Shown here: piece after piece, positions 46,507 to 58,972 of the stretch
Position numbering within the stretch: the stretch's first letter is position 1
How the letters are laid out: every line of letters starts with the position of its first letter
NCBI GenBank assembly: GCA_003439945.1
Contig: QVRM01006416.1
Location: 1,712,501 to 1,776,500, forward strand
Reading direction: 5' to 3'
DNA length: 64,000 bases
Origin: Dermanyssus gallinae
Lineage: Eukaryota > Arthropoda > Arachnida > Mesostigmata > Dermanyssidae
The notes under the pieces: model-generated
Told to the model about the DNA's origin: nothing
Databases searched by the model: none
What the model saw: the letters and a program-made list of their open reading frames with translations, nothing else
Translations under genes and position numbers: made by a program

Positions 46507-47300
46507 TTTTTTTTTTTTTTGTTCTGGGAGGTTTCGGTAATGCATGATGCACATGCGCCACTAGCAGCCTGCGTGACTAGTGTGAGACTCGCAAACCCAC
46601 TAAACCCGGATTCCTCCCCACCCCCCCAGGCTCGGTATTACTTTGGCATTACATCGAAACCGTGGGAGAGGCGTCCCTGCCGTTCTCCTTCAATCAGCTC
46701 TATCCCTGACTATCATCCCGCATGTCTACCTGCGGTTGGATAGGGGGATGCCATTTTGTAATCCGTCCTGTGAGGGTGCGTCGAGACCATGAGGGCCTGG
46801 CTGCTCCCCACCCCCTCCCCCCTCCCTCGGCTCCTCGTCTCGACCACTCTCTCGAGAGACCCGCTCAAACCTCTCCCGCCTGGCCGTTTCCTTGGCTGTC
46901 TTGAGTGTCAAAACAGCGTCGAACAAGTTCGTCGCCTCCCTCCATGCCTCCGCCGAAGTCATCATATGGGAGACCACCTCCTTGATGGGTCGGCCCTTCA
47001 CAGCGGTTGGTGCTGCGTCCCGTGCTTCCCTGAGAGCATCACACCGCAGAACAGTATGCTCTACGTTGTCTGTTTCTCCAGAGTCGCACAGTACGCAGAT
47101 ATCGCTGATGGCCTTCTTGATCCTTGACAGGTTGTTGTGGCAGGGGTTGGTGGCTTTCTTCTAAGCGTAATTTCGACCTTCTTTGATGAGGGCACAGGAG
47201 TACACAACTCTCCTGGAACACAACTGGAAATAAACGCCATGAAGTCCAAGGCTGTGAAATGCAGAAGAGATTGTCGATTGGTTGCCAAACACATTATATG
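46507..47300 (-). mobile_element. R1-like 3' end nested inside another retroelement
   Basis: On the minus strand: a degraded C-terminal zinc knuckle (CVLCDSGETDNVEHTVLRC, about 47095-47040), then an open frame (46726-47001) for the end of ORF2, a 3' UTR with the hairpin at 46582-46600, and a poly(A) tail seen here as T15 at about 46507-46521. The 5' truncation, poly(A) and opposite orientation show insertion into the plus-strand RT relic. Confidence 0.7.
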
Positions 47301-47309
47301 TTGCGACAG

Positions 47310-47718
47310 CTAATCCTTAGAACTCGTCAAGTCTTTTTGGTATCTGGGGCATTGACTCCAGTATACTGGGACGACCTTCACTGCGCACATCGTCGAGACA
47401 GTGCACACAGCCCTAGTCTCTCTGTATGAAGAGGTCGGCGACATTCGGCGACTGTCCATTTCGACGGCAGTGGCACTCTTCCATCTCAAAATGGATTCAA
47501 GGCTGATGCATGATCTTGACAGAGTATGGGGACACCTCACTCGGGCAAATTTTGGCTTGCTTGAAAGGTATTTCACAATGTACATAAAGCGAGTACTTTG
47601 CCTGTCAATGCAGGCAAGGAGCCGCTCTGTGTGCCTAATGTCAGGCTGCGAACCGGTTGTTGAGATAACTCGATTGAGGTTGCAGACGCTGTGTACAGTT
47701 GAACAAGTCTGGCGTTGA
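47310..47718 (+). mobile_element. Non-LTR RT relic, second half
   Basis: Continues the element of 45842-46505: a YLG motif read across a shift near 47340, then an open frame at 47401-47718 (HTALVSLYEEVGDIRRLSIS, VALFHLKMDSRLMHDLDRVW, IKRVLCLSMQARSRSV), which is the thumb region of this RT class. Confidence 0.65.
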
Positions 47719-47891
47719 ACAAGTCCGACGAGAGGCTGGAGACCTGGATATTTTTAGTGCCTCTTACCTCTGGTCTGGTCTTGCATGTCAGATTTATTAT
47801 CACACATGTTGTGTAGAAAAAGTACAGGTAAAAGATATGCATATGTATACATACACACATTTGGACTTATAAAATAATAGATATGTAAAAG

Positions 47892-48128
47892 CTATGAAGC
47901 TACGACGCGAGCTTGCTTATCTAGACTAGCTAGAGACGGAACTAGGGTACAGGAGGCAGCATGGTATCTACTGCAAGGTAGTTTACAACGTTGACACACA
48001 CAAGAGTCCGAGGGATCATGGAACCCGGATGTCGCGCACAGCACGTGGCGGAAACCATGTATGGCGAACCTAGTCACCACATGGCGGTTAGATCGGCTCG
48101 GCCCTTTTTTCCATGCCTGTTTTTGCAT
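47892..48128 (-). mobile_element. RT C-terminal zinc-knuckle fragment
   Basis: Reads RFAIHGFRHVLCATSGFHDP followed by a CVCQRCKLPCSRYHAASC cluster, clearly related to the end of the element at 19745-20077. No other part of this copy is visible. Confidence 0.7.
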
Positions 48129-48878
<750 letters not shown>

Positions 48879-48934
48879 TAATGATGTTTCTTTGACGTAT
48901 GTGTAGTAATTATGACTCTTAGACATGGATTATA

Positions 48935-49045
48935 TGTATGTGTAGGTAATATATATGCTGCCGCTCTAAGCGCCCCTGATATAAAAGGGATACATGTGTA
49001 TTTAGATATACATGCCAAGCGAACAATAAATCAATCAATCAATCA
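48935..49045 (-). repeat. Dispersed repeat D2, copy 2, with (ATCA)n tail
   Basis: Reverse-complement match of 13530-13625. In plus reading it ends GCGAACAATAAATCAATCAATCAATC, i.e. AATAAA plus a tetranucleotide tail, so the real strand of the parent element could be plus. Family unknown. Confidence 0.6.
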
Positions 49046-49815
49046 TAGTGATAGTAGTGGTATATATAGTGATAATCTATTAGATTGAAATGTATTATAG
49101 TGAACATATACATAACGTATTATATTGAAAACAAAACAAAAAACAAATATATATATTATATATATATATATATACGTTTTCGTATTTTCCAATTTTGATA
49201 AGCTAAATGTCAAAATGGATTATGATCGGTAATGAGGACACATGAAACAAAAACGTGTATAACGCTTGAATAAACATATGGTGACCCAACATTCATCTAA
49301 TGTAAGCCTAAATACACACTTCACCCTTTCATATATCAGAAGGCCTTAGAGCGGCAGCACAAGCGAACGTGTTGAGATATCTAGGGTTTCCCCAACAGTC
49401 CGTGTAGCCATCAAGACTACGCCACCTATATATGTATATATATGTCAGTTGTTGCCATGCTAAATACATTGACTGAGAAAACCGGAACAGAAATTTGCTT
49501 TGCGGGCGACTTTGACCAATTCCCGACATTCTGTTTCTTGGCGTTACAGAAGCAGTTGGTGAAGTCAGTCGTTGTAGAAGAAGTGGTCACCGTCAGCTAT
49601 CTCTCTTTTTTTTTGTGGCCAAAGTGTGGTTTGTTAAGCAGGGCAAAGGGTACCACCTAGCGTTGCTCCGACAATGAACGGCCGGACGTCTGGTCAGGCA
49701 GACAACCCGGGTACTCACCCCCCTGTCACCGTGTTGGCGAACCTATGGCAAGGTAGTCAGGAACCGCAGTTGTGGGGGGGGACTCCATGTGAGAGCTGCC
49801 ACGCCGCCGCAGCCC
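49046..49815. other. Intergenic upstream of cuticle gene 4
   Basis: Contains a partial D1 repeat (49345-49425) preceded by a D2-like word (GGCCTTAGAGCGGCAGCA, 49343). A frame at 49442-49660 is not convincing. The promoter region itself is GC-rich and differs from genes 1-3 except for the TATA core. Confidence 0.45.
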
Positions 49816-49822
49816 TATATAA
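49816..49822 (+). promoter_or_regulatory. TATA box of cuticle gene 4
   Basis: CCTATATAACGG, sharing the CTATATAACGG core with genes 1-3 in otherwise different sequence; 115 bases before the proposed start. Confidence 0.6.
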
Positions 49823-49930
49823 CGGACTGCGCGAATACCAACATGTCACAGAACTACTTGGTGTCTTGTTAGCAAAGTGGGAAAAAACAATAACCACTAC
49901 GCAACGTTGGCTACGTCCACACACGGAGTC

Positions 49931-50068
49931 ATGCTTCGAGTAAGTTGTACCGCCCTCCGGAGCGGAGGGTTTTCCGCCCAGATTTCTTTCCGATAGACGT
50001 ATGTATCCAAAGGCATTGCATGTATGCATTTTAATGTGCAACAGTTTTAAACCGAATCTCCAAATTTG

Positions 50069-50158
<90 letters not shown>

Positions 50159-51333
50159 TGTCTTGGACACAAGACCACTTGCCCCTATTCTAGTATGTCT
50201 CTCTGTAAGGTCTACGATCACAAAGCAAGTAAGTTCCAAGCTTTTTCGCTTATATATGTAAGGTCCCTGTCGCCTTAAATAGCATCACGCTATTGAAGCT
50301 CGAATTATTCTGGTGACTCTTGGACAAGTTCGGTATGTGTTCTCATGCCATTTCGGATATATGAGCAGACAGTGAGCTTAAACTTGTTGTAACGACGAAT
50401 GGCCAGCGGATACGTTCACCTCCACAACCGTGGCCTGATGTGTTCTGTGTGTTCTGCCTTTGAGCTAACTAGCATTTTCGAATTGCTGCTTGAGTCGGCT
50501 AAATACCGCCTTCGCAACGACCCCGCCACAGATGTCGTAATGTGGCTGCCAAATCAGTGGATCCACTAGTGCTTTGGGACCGCGTTGTACGACGATTCGA
50601 CGAGTGACTGGAGCCTCAAGTAGCTTGTAGCTAGAAAGCGCATGAACTTTGTGAGCTTAATACAGGGGTTGCCTATCATATCTCGTACAGTTTCACTAGT
50701 GACTATACATGTGCGGATGTGATAGTTTATCTTACTCATCTTTGTCTTTAGTTCCTCCGTTAAATCTTCTTTTTTCCTCCCCCCTCCCTTTCCCTTCGTG
50801 TTCTTTCACCGCGTTTCGTTGCCTTTTCGCAGCTGATCGTGTTTCTCGGCTGCGCGGCGTCGCTGGTCTTGGCCGGCGGCCATGGTGGCACGTCGTCGGT
50901 GCATCGGCACCAGGACGACCACGGCAACTACAACTTCGGCTACGACATCAAGGACGGCTACGGAAACGTGAACGGGCGGCGCGAGAAGGGCTCGCCGCAC
51001 GGCCACGTTGTGGGCTCGTACTACCTGGGCGAGGTCGACGGACGACATCGGACCGTGCACTACGTGGCCGACAAGCACGGCTTCCGGGCCGAGATCAAGA
51101 CCAACGAGCACGGCACGAAGAGCAGCCATCCGGCGGCCGCCCACTACCATTCGGCCAACGGCAAGCACATCCCGTCCGGACATCATGGACATCATGGACA
51201 TCATCACCATGGCCACCACGAACACCATCATCACCCCCATCACCACCACCACAAACATCACCATGGACACCACTACGGCGGGGGTGGATTCGGAGGCGGA
51301 GCAGGCGGAGGCGGCGGCGGTGGTGGATTCTAG
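49931..51333 (+). CDS. Cuticle protein 4 (R&R chitin-binding, His- and Gly-rich tail), two exons
   Basis: Exon 2 is certain (50833-51333, after TTCGCAG). Exon 1 is proposed at 49931-49939 (ATG CTT CGA, donor GTAAGT): it lies downstream of a TATATAACGG box, is in phase 0, and gives a good signal peptide, MLRLIVFLGCAASLVLAGG. The protein would have 169 residues. The R&R domain (about residues 36-98) is nearly identical in DNA to genes 1-3, yet the leader, promoter and intron (893 bp, with (TA)n) are not related to theirs. The 3' flank matches genes 2 and 3, with AATAAA at 51655-51660. The tail is HH-rich, then GGGGFGGGAGGGGGGGGF. Confidence 0.8.
50072..50152. repeat. (TA)n in the intron of cuticle gene 4
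   Basis: Two TA runs separated by TCTTAT. Confidence 0.95.
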
Positions 51334-52549
51334 GGGCGCAGTGATTGGCCTCTGACGGTACTCCCTTCCTCCCACCGGCAGGTCTGTGGCACCACAGTCG
51401 AATTGAGTGCCGTCGGTGCAGAGAGAACTGAGAGGTAGTGGGCGTTCCAGAAGAATAGGGAAAATAAGTAGTGGAAAACGCCTGCGTTGACGACGAAAAC
51501 TTCACACCACTTGTGTATTTCTATCACTTTGCGAGGGATCAGCAAGCAATCGAGATAGTGGGATAGAGCTAAGGTCGGTAAACGTATGCATGCTTATTTC
51601 GAGCAAACGTGATATAGTGAGCAAAAGCAACGCAAACGACGGAAATCTGCCACAAATAAACCATATGAGATTGTATGAAGATGACCTATTATATAGACAG
51701 GTGTACCATGCTATAATAAAGTTATTTTACTACTTGCTAGTTCTGGACAACTGAATCAATCGTCCGTTAATCCACGTGTTTAAAAATCGACGGCAAGCAT
51801 CATTGAATATCGTATATCACAACTCAGATCATTTGCTCACAGCAGTCAACGAGCTGAGGCAGGATCGAAGCGACCTTCGTAAACGAATGTAACTCTACAG
51901 TTCTACTACTCTACAGTGGACACATACGAGTCTATGGATATTAATTGGGCGGACGGGAGCACCCAATTGCCAATGACTCCGCATTTCATCACAGCAAGGG
52001 GAACTGGGTGTTGTCTATTGTGACCAAAACACTGCAAGGAAGACGACCGATAACTGGCATAATCTCAATAATTTAAAATGCTCTACGTAGCTCCCTTGGT
52101 TATTAATATAGCGTGGCAACCTCTGCGCCTGTTGATCGTGGGTGCCCTGTACTCGTAGGCCTTACGCCGCACGGATGTTTAGTCCTAGCGTCAACTTGCG
52201 TTTAGAATCGCGGCGCTTTGTGGTTAAGCTTAATTATCCCACCAGCATTTGATTCTGTCGTTTGCATCTCTTAAGTAGATCATCGATGAGTCTGAAATTC
52301 GGAGATGACTTTCACATGTTGTAGTGTCTCAGCTGTTCCTCAAGATGCTCGTCGATCTGCGTGGGAAGTGGAGAGTGAACACTACTAGGACTAGCTTACG
52401 ACGATTCCAAGTCCATAAATGGCAATGAATACAACTTTGTGTTTTTGGCAGCTTAAATCGTTGAGAAAACATTAGTTATTACGCCCCTCAGACAGGTACG
52501 CTAATCAATAATCCTAAGAATTTTGTCTACGGAACGGAATGGCGGTAAT

Positions 52550-52620
52550 GACCGGCGACTTTGACCTAGCTGCCGCTGGTTCGATCCCGGCGCGACACAT
52601 ACCCTTTCGGGGTAATTCTT
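52550..52620 (+). mobile_element. tRNA-like sequence, possible third SINE type
   Basis: Contains a good T-arm/B box (GCTGGTTCGATCCCGGC, with a five-pair stem) about 30-40 bases after an A-box-like segment (AATGGCGGTAATGACCGG). It starts at about the place where SINE1 copy C sits downstream of gene 2. A full cloverleaf could not be drawn. Confidence 0.35.
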
Positions 52621-52649
52621 ATAATTATCGAATATCCTTAAAGGGTTTA

Positions 52650-52713
<64 letters not shown>

Positions 52714-54103
52714 AGTATGTTGCGGTCAACAGGCCGAGTTGGCAAGGTTATACCAAGGCCGCTTATTCACGGAGGTTTGTGACCTGAGGTCAATGGCCAC
52801 CATCTTGCCATTCGCGCTACCAGGTGTGAAGGCACCATAAACGAAAACGCAGGGCCAGTCCGTACGTGAGGTAGATGCGCTCCGTTGACCTCTGGCAGTC
52901 ATCGGACGCGACCGACGATGAGAAAGGTCAATGTCGCACATACGTATGGTGCACGAATAATCAGCTTTAAACCACGATGGAGCGTTACATGAAAAGATAA
53001 GTTTTATACGGATATTCTAGCAACTTCTTTTTATAATTCGGGGTCGACATAACCGGCCTTGTGAGAACACCATTCGTGAACTTGCGCCACAGTTTTACGC
53101 GACAGACTCAGTGCGTGATGTGCCAAGCCATTGGAGACTACGTAGAGCACCTGAGAAACTAAGAACTCTCACGTTAATATGTCAGGTATGATTCTAAATT
53201 TTCTATGGCCGAATTTGGACAGAATCAATGCGAGTAAATTCTGTGCCAACAAAATGGTGCCACAAGCCGCACAGCCGCCAAAACTATAGAGGTTTTGAGG
53301 ATGAAGTGTCCTGAACGCGTAATTTTAAACGTTTGTTTTTATGTTGCTTTAAATACTTTCACCTCAAGTTTTGTTTTCTGCTATTGCATTCCGTCATATA
53401 TATATATATATATGATGGAAGAAGTTGAAGTCGACGACTCTGGTCTTAGAAGCCACAATTTCGATCTCCGTGTTAGCATACTCTTTCGAAGCGATTTCTT
53501 TGCATGAGGTTTGCAGCTTTAAGTTGATGTTTAATTAAAATAAAAACAAAGACGTATATCGGCGTGAAACCACTTCGATCATTGGACAGATGAAAAAATC
53601 TCTGCGTACAAACACCAACGATTTGAAGGATCTATCCAAGTTGCGATTTATTTCGTTTCGTTTTACGCCCAGCTATTAGCAGCGACTTAAGTAACAAATT
53701 TGCATAACATTAAGTTTGTATCCCTATTATCACGCTGTATATATCGTATGCGTATGCCTATTTATTATAAAATGTGGACGCTTATGACGTACTCCGCAAC
53801 CGACAGGCAAAACGGTAGCAATCTAACATTGCTAGAAGACAACGGATATGCTTCACTTATATTTGCAGAACTTAACAAGCAAGGCCAATACAAAATGCCA
53901 GAAAGGATCGCTGAACAGGTTTCAAATCAAGGTAAGCCACACATTGAAAGCTCGAGAAAAAGCATATAAATATACACTTTTAAATCGCACTATTTAGTGT
54001 ACCTCGGCCCGCGACGGCTCTCGGATACCCTCACACCCAATACTAAAACGTTGAAAATAGTTTAATCTGTGAATTATGAAGAAACAAATAGATTCTATGT
54101 TTC

Positions 54104-54158
<55 letters not shown>

Positions 54159-54360
54159 GCGTCCAGATACTTCTTGTCCAGATTAGGCGTGTGTTTGGCG
54201 CGCAGAGCGATCGAACGGAGCGCGTGGGAGGGGCAAACGTTGGTTGTTCATGTTAGCCGCCAGAGGGCGCTGTGCTGAGCTGTGTTTACAAAGTCTAGCA
54301 GACGACACCGACAGTCGTGTCGTTGCCACTGCGTTGTCTGCATGCGTCGAATTCGCCTTC
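52621..54360. other. Intergenic, nothing recognised
   Basis: (TA)n tracts at 52653-52711 and 54109-54156; frames up to 89 codons lack motifs. Confidence 0.4.
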
Positions 54361-55500
54361 TGCTTGTTATTGTTGTTGTTGATGCTCCTACTGCTGCTGA
54401 TGTTGTTATAATGTTCGCATGGTGTGTTTGCGTTCGTACTTCTTCGAAGTAACTAGTTCGTGTCTGCGTTACCGAGTCGGTTGTCGAGTTAACCGCTCGC
54501 GGTTGTCAATCATAATAGTTATCATCATCACCATCATCATTGAGATGCTTCTGTTGCCGCTGGTGGAGGTGGAAGATTCTAAGAATGACTGCAGCACATA
54601 GTCAGGTGTAGTGGTGAAGTCATTCGGCATCAGCAGCAGCAGCAGCAGCCGCCGCTGTGGACTCGTTTGTTGACTATTTACCTGAGTGACTTACTGACTA
54701 GGTTTGCCGCACCAGTCGTTGCGTTACGGACGGACCGAATACGGCTGGAGTAGTGGAGAGTAGGATCCGTGACCAAGGAGCTTACATTTGTTTCTTCGTA
54801 TCGTAGACGATAACTTCGTGTTCGTCTACACAACAGTTGTACGGATACACGCTGCTATCGGCGGAGGCGTTGTTGTTGTTGTTGTTGTCGTTGTTATTGT
54901 TGTCGTTTCTGATGCTGTTGTTGTTGGTGCGGATGCTGGTACATTATCGAGTTACCGGCCGCGCGTGCCTTTGAATTGACAACGCTGCTGCTGCTGCCGT
55001 TGAGAGCGGTGCGACCTCGATACCCGAGAAGGAACAGCGGAGTTCGAACAAACAGACGAATATCGAGCGACAGTCCGCCGGGACTAGGTCAGGTGTTTGT
55101 CGCTTTTGTTCTGATAGCTCTGGACGCTGGCTTCGTGCAACTGACTTTGCCCCCCTCGACTTGCTCTGCAGGCTCACTAGCCAGCAGAGAGACGACACGC
55201 AAACACTCGGCACGGAGTGCACTCGGTGCGAGCGAACGGCCAAGTCGGTCTAGAGGTGCGTCTATTGAAGGCTTTCCAAGAGGTTCTTTTATTGGTTGGC
55301 TGGTTGGTTCGTTGGTAATGTTGGTGTTGTTGTCATGTTGGCGACATGCTGTCCGCTGTGAAGCTGGCGCAAGCCGAAGCTTACTTGCCACTCGGCTTGA
55401 TGACTCCGTAACGCTGGTGAACGGTTGGAAACTCAAATTCTATATAGATTTATATAATATAGCTTCGACTCAGTTGGCCGTTATGTCTTGATATTTGACT
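54361..55500 (+). other. Triplet-rich, GC-rich region with a 171-codon frame; possible first exon
   Basis: CTG/GTT/CAG-type triplet runs at 54360-54415, 54630-54655 and 54865-54925, then a frame at 54976-55491. This includes a hydrophobic, membrane-helix-like stretch (GWLVGSLVMLVLLSCW). No domain is recognisable. The composition resembles a 5' UTR/promoter region of a host gene more than a retroelement. Confidence 0.3.
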
Positions 55501-55546
55501 CATAGTGGGGTGTCAACAATTGTCCTTTAGTGAACTTGACAACAAG

Positions 55547-55795
55547 CTACATCATCCCCACGTCCAGACCCGGCATCGATGTTCCTGGTCTTCTCGCACA
55601 CCTGGGCGAGGTGCCAAGCACCTCCGTGACGTTACCGCGTTGTATATCTAATGACAGCCTTTGTCGGAAAGCTTCACTAGCATGGGGGTCCTCCGTGGTT
55701 AACTTGAGACACTTGCGTACGTTAGCAATACCTCCCTTAGCATTTTTTCTGTCCCCCCCTCCCAAGGCCTCGAAGGCAAAATGTCGAAAGACCAT
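55547..55795 (-). mobile_element. C-terminal fragment of a non-LTR ORF2 (14.5 kb family)
   Basis: The 82-codon minus-strand frame carries LTTEDPHASEAFRQRLSLDIQRGNVTEVLGTSP. This matches the family C-terminus read at 24.4 kb (ATAEPRSTAFLRQR...). No other part of the element is seen nearby. Confidence 0.55.
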
Positions 55796-55829
55796 AGAGT
55801 CCCTGACAAATGCATACTTCTGACAGTTA

Positions 55830-57061
55830 TTTCATTTCGCCCGTGAAATAACATAACCAGCCTCAGGCAGCACCGTGACTCACCATTGAAGGTGCTAAAG
55901 ATATATATATATATATATATAGATATATATACATATCTAGTGTTGACAATTAACGCTACTGATAATTCTTAACGTTTCAGATAGTTACAATTACGTCTTG
56001 TAAAATCGCAAATCTGCAATACTCGAAGCTGTAAAATACTGATGCAACAATTTGTGATTGTAGTTGCATAGGAATAGGCTGTATTTGCAAAGGTACCATG
56101 TCATGTCAACACAAAATGTATACTTATCCCATGTTGAGTGTCTACCGCTTGGGGATCACTAATCCTCTGCACTGTCTACCTCACAACGGCAACTGCTAAT
56201 GCAATGGTGGTAATATGAATAACAATAGATCATGCTCCTCATGAATTCCGACAGTAATTGGACTGAACATGTAAACTATATATATATATATATAAATATA
56301 TATAATCTGGCGTACTGTCTGTCGGTCATTTCGTGGCTCTCCCATGATTTCTCTAGGCACCCTTTCACCATCGGCTTATTATAATGGGTACCATGATTTG
56401 TGCACGTCTTGCAGGTCCATCCTTAGCGCTTCTCTCTGGGACGCGACGGCGCCCTTCTCTTCGACTTCACCAGGCAACCTCGGCAGTCACCATACAACAA
56501 GCCGCAGTGACGTTTGCGCGCCATGATCGGAACATAGCTTTCGGGCAGAGACAGAGGGACGGCGCCGCTTCCGCTGCCTCCGAAGTGGATCAATCGATCA
56601 AAGTGAGCTGGGTGAGCACTTCGTGACTTTTGGTGAGACTTGGGTGCACGCGCGACGGGCTAGACGATCGCTAACGCTAAAACTAGACGCGCGACCAAAA
56701 CCTGCACCAGCAGACTGATTTTACTAGACCGTCGACGAGTGTTCTCGAAAGACAGGCAAACGCAGACGACCAGGAAGCTAATTAATTAGCTGGCGCCGCA
56801 CGTTTCGTCACCACATCCTGCAGTGACCGAGTGTCTGAAGGATATGTCATCGTGTTCTAGGCGAAGAAGAATTGTTAAAGACCGAACGCCGCCACACGCC
56901 GAACTTCTGCATGATCTAAAACAAGCGAGCGTAACTGCACAGCTTAGTTAGTCTGTTTTATTCTCGCTCGAGTTTCTCTCTCTCTCTCTCTATATTCCTG
57001 TGGCTTCTGTTGTGCTCAGTTTCTCTTCTTCGGCATCAGATTATTACGCGATCGCGCCGCC
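55830..57061. other. Intergenic and 5' region of the CFDP1 gene
   Basis: From about 56330 the sequence becomes GC-richer. A CT run at 56975-56991 and CTCTTCTTCGGCATCAG precede the start codon by 30-90 bases. These could be a TATA-less promoter or the 3' end of a 5' UTR intron. (TA)n at 55902-55930 and 56278-56302. Confidence 0.4.
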
Positions 57062-57949
57062 ATGGATAAGCTTGCCGGAGACCTCATGAATGATTCGGAT
57101 TCGGAGGACCAAGATTACGTTCCGTCAGGCGGTGAAGAAAGCGGCGACGAAGAAGATGAAGCACCAGCAAACGATGAAGTTCCTGAAGAAGACGATGAAG
57201 AGAAGAAGAAAACGGATGCCCTTTGGGCGGACTTCTTGGCAGATGTGGAGCCTACGGCGAAGAAGGCGCGTGTCGATAATACTACCACCACCAGCACCAC
57301 TACCAGTACATTAAAAAATACGGCTGCAGTCACGGAAAAAGCGTCGAAAACAACTGAGGGCACGGCTGGTGCGTCCGGAGACTCGGCCAGCTCGCAGAAG
57401 ACCGCAGGTCCAGACAAAGGGTCCAGTCTCGACCACAAGCAAGCTAGTAAGAACGCTGACAGTAAGTCTGATGACCAGAAATCGAATGTCGGTGGCAGCG
57501 TCGATTCGAAGCGGAATACCGGCGAAGATTCGGCTGGCACATCGGATAGCGGCAAGATCAAGGTGACTCAGGTGTTTGATTTTGCCGGCGAGAAGATCGA
57601 GGTTGAGAAAGAACTAGACAAGGACTCGAAGGAAGCGAAGAGGATTCTGGCCGAGCAGTCCATGCAGAAAGAACAGAAGGTGCTCGTGCGTCCGAACGTC
57701 GGCGGAGGCCTGAGCACGGTCGTCGGTGCGGTGCTGAGCAAAAAGAACAAGATGAGTGTTCTTGATAAGTCGAAACTCGACTGGACAAAGTTTAAGCGCG
57801 CCGAAGGCATCGAGGAAGAGCTAGCTAACCACAACAAAGACGGCTACCTCGAGAGAATGGCCTTTCTTGAGCGTACCGACTTGCGGCAGTTTAACATAGA
57901 GAAGGCGTTGCGCGACAAACAGCGCTCGTCACGAGGCGGAAATATGTGA
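57062..57949 (+). CDS. CFDP1: Craniofacial development protein 1 / BCNT family (Swc5/Yeti-type)
   Basis: A 295-residue protein on one uninterrupted coding exon, with start context GCCGCCATGG. Family members are nuclear subunits or partners of SRCAP/SWR1-type complexes that exchange histone H2A.Z. The N-terminus is acidic (DSDSEDQDYVPSGGEES, EEDDEEKKK) with DALWADFLADV. The middle (about 75-165) is Ser/Thr/Lys-rich and disordered. The C-terminal 80 residues form the BCNT-C domain: LSTVVGAVLSKKNKMSVLDK, LDWTKFKRAEGIEEELANHN, KDGYLERMAFLERTDLRQFN. Length matches the family (about 300). Poly(A) signals at 58452-58457 and 58553-58558. Confidence 0.95.
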   Translation: MDKLAGDLMNDSDSEDQDYVPSGGEESGDEEDEAPANDEVPEEDDEEKKKTDALWADFLADVEPTAKKARVDNTTTTSTTTSTLKNTAAVTEKASKTTEGTAGASGDSASSQKTAGPDKGSSLDHKQASKNADSKSDDQKSNVGGSVDSKRNTGEDSAGTSDSGKIKVTQVFDFAGEKIEVEKELDKDSKEAKRILAEQSMQKEQKVLVRPNVGGGLSTVVGAVLSKKNKMSVLDKSKLDWTKFKRAEGIEEELANHNKDGYLERMAFLERTDLRQFNIEKALRDKQRSSRGGNM

Positions 57950-58216
57950 ACGAGTCCATCATCGAAGATTAAGTGAGATTCGTATGTGCGCGCGTATTGG
58001 GCCCTGTCGGGCCACGGGGAGAGAGGGGTTAGAGATATGCCCTGGGGTACACTGCGGGCTGATGTAGGCTGTGTCCACAGGCATACAGGCACAAGGGGTT
58101 GTAACAGATGGCGATGTGTATCTATGCGACGTTTTCGTTGTGCGTGAGAATGCATTAACGTATAGCAAACTCATATAGCTAACTATATGTACACACATAT
58201 ATATCTATATATATAC

Positions 58217-58217
<1 letters not shown>

Positions 58218-58250
<33 letters not shown>
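58218..58250. repeat. (TA)n in the CFDP1 3' region
   Basis: TA run of about 33 bp preceded by shorter ones. Confidence 0.9.
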
Positions 58251-58252
<2 letters not shown>

Positions 58253-58559
58253 GACGAGGCCACTGTGATCTTCAAAAATCAGTTTGATTGTGATGTAAAC
58301 ATAAGAGCACAAATCTAGGGCGAGAACAGAATATCATTGCGAATACACGGGATTGTTCATGAGTAATGTTTCTAAGTGGGACGTACCTAAATGCTACATA
58401 TATATGTTTAATAGATTAAGTGGTTGAGGCGAGGTCGCAGAAAAATGTAAAAATAAATTGATAATTTAAAGAAATGTGTGTCTTGATTTTCTTCGTAGGA
58501 CGCGGCAGCGAGTAGCGGTAGCCACTCCAGCGAATGCAATGCATTTTGAATCAATAAAT

Positions 58560-58972
58560 GCATGCATCTAAATCCCTGAATCTATGAAGTAAACCTTATA
58601 GTTTATACCGATTTTACGTTTGCATTCAAGAGGAATAGACCCTGGTCCATTTGACTAGGATATTTCTTTCAATCGTTTGTGAAATGTATTTATTACTAGA
58701 TACGTTGTTATGGCGCCTGCTGAGGTTCTGATGGAATTGCATTCACTAAGTGGCCAAGAATCTAGAGGATACAGTGCGTCTTTTTTTGGAACAAGGAAAA
58801 CCGTAGCTGCTGGTGTAGGTCGAGAAGCATTGTTTAGGCCATGCGCATACGCGCGAGATAGCTCGAGAGCAGTGAACAAAGTAGGAAAAGCAAGTGACAG
58901 GACCGGTGCTATTCGTCTATCTGTATATGCTGGCTTGGTATCATCAGGCTGCTGCTGGATTTCAGAGGCGCC
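58560..58972. other. Short intergenic gap / 5' region of the Myb/SANT gene
   Basis: No coding motif. 58710-58970 could be a 5' UTR running into the ATG at 58973, or an alternative frame; no TATA box seen. Confidence 0.4.

Noticed and set aside
49442..49660. Frame with FAGDFDQFP resembling a Pif1-helicase GDFxQxPP motif (possible Helitron)
   Set aside because: A single short resemblance, no other helicase motif and no Helitron ends.
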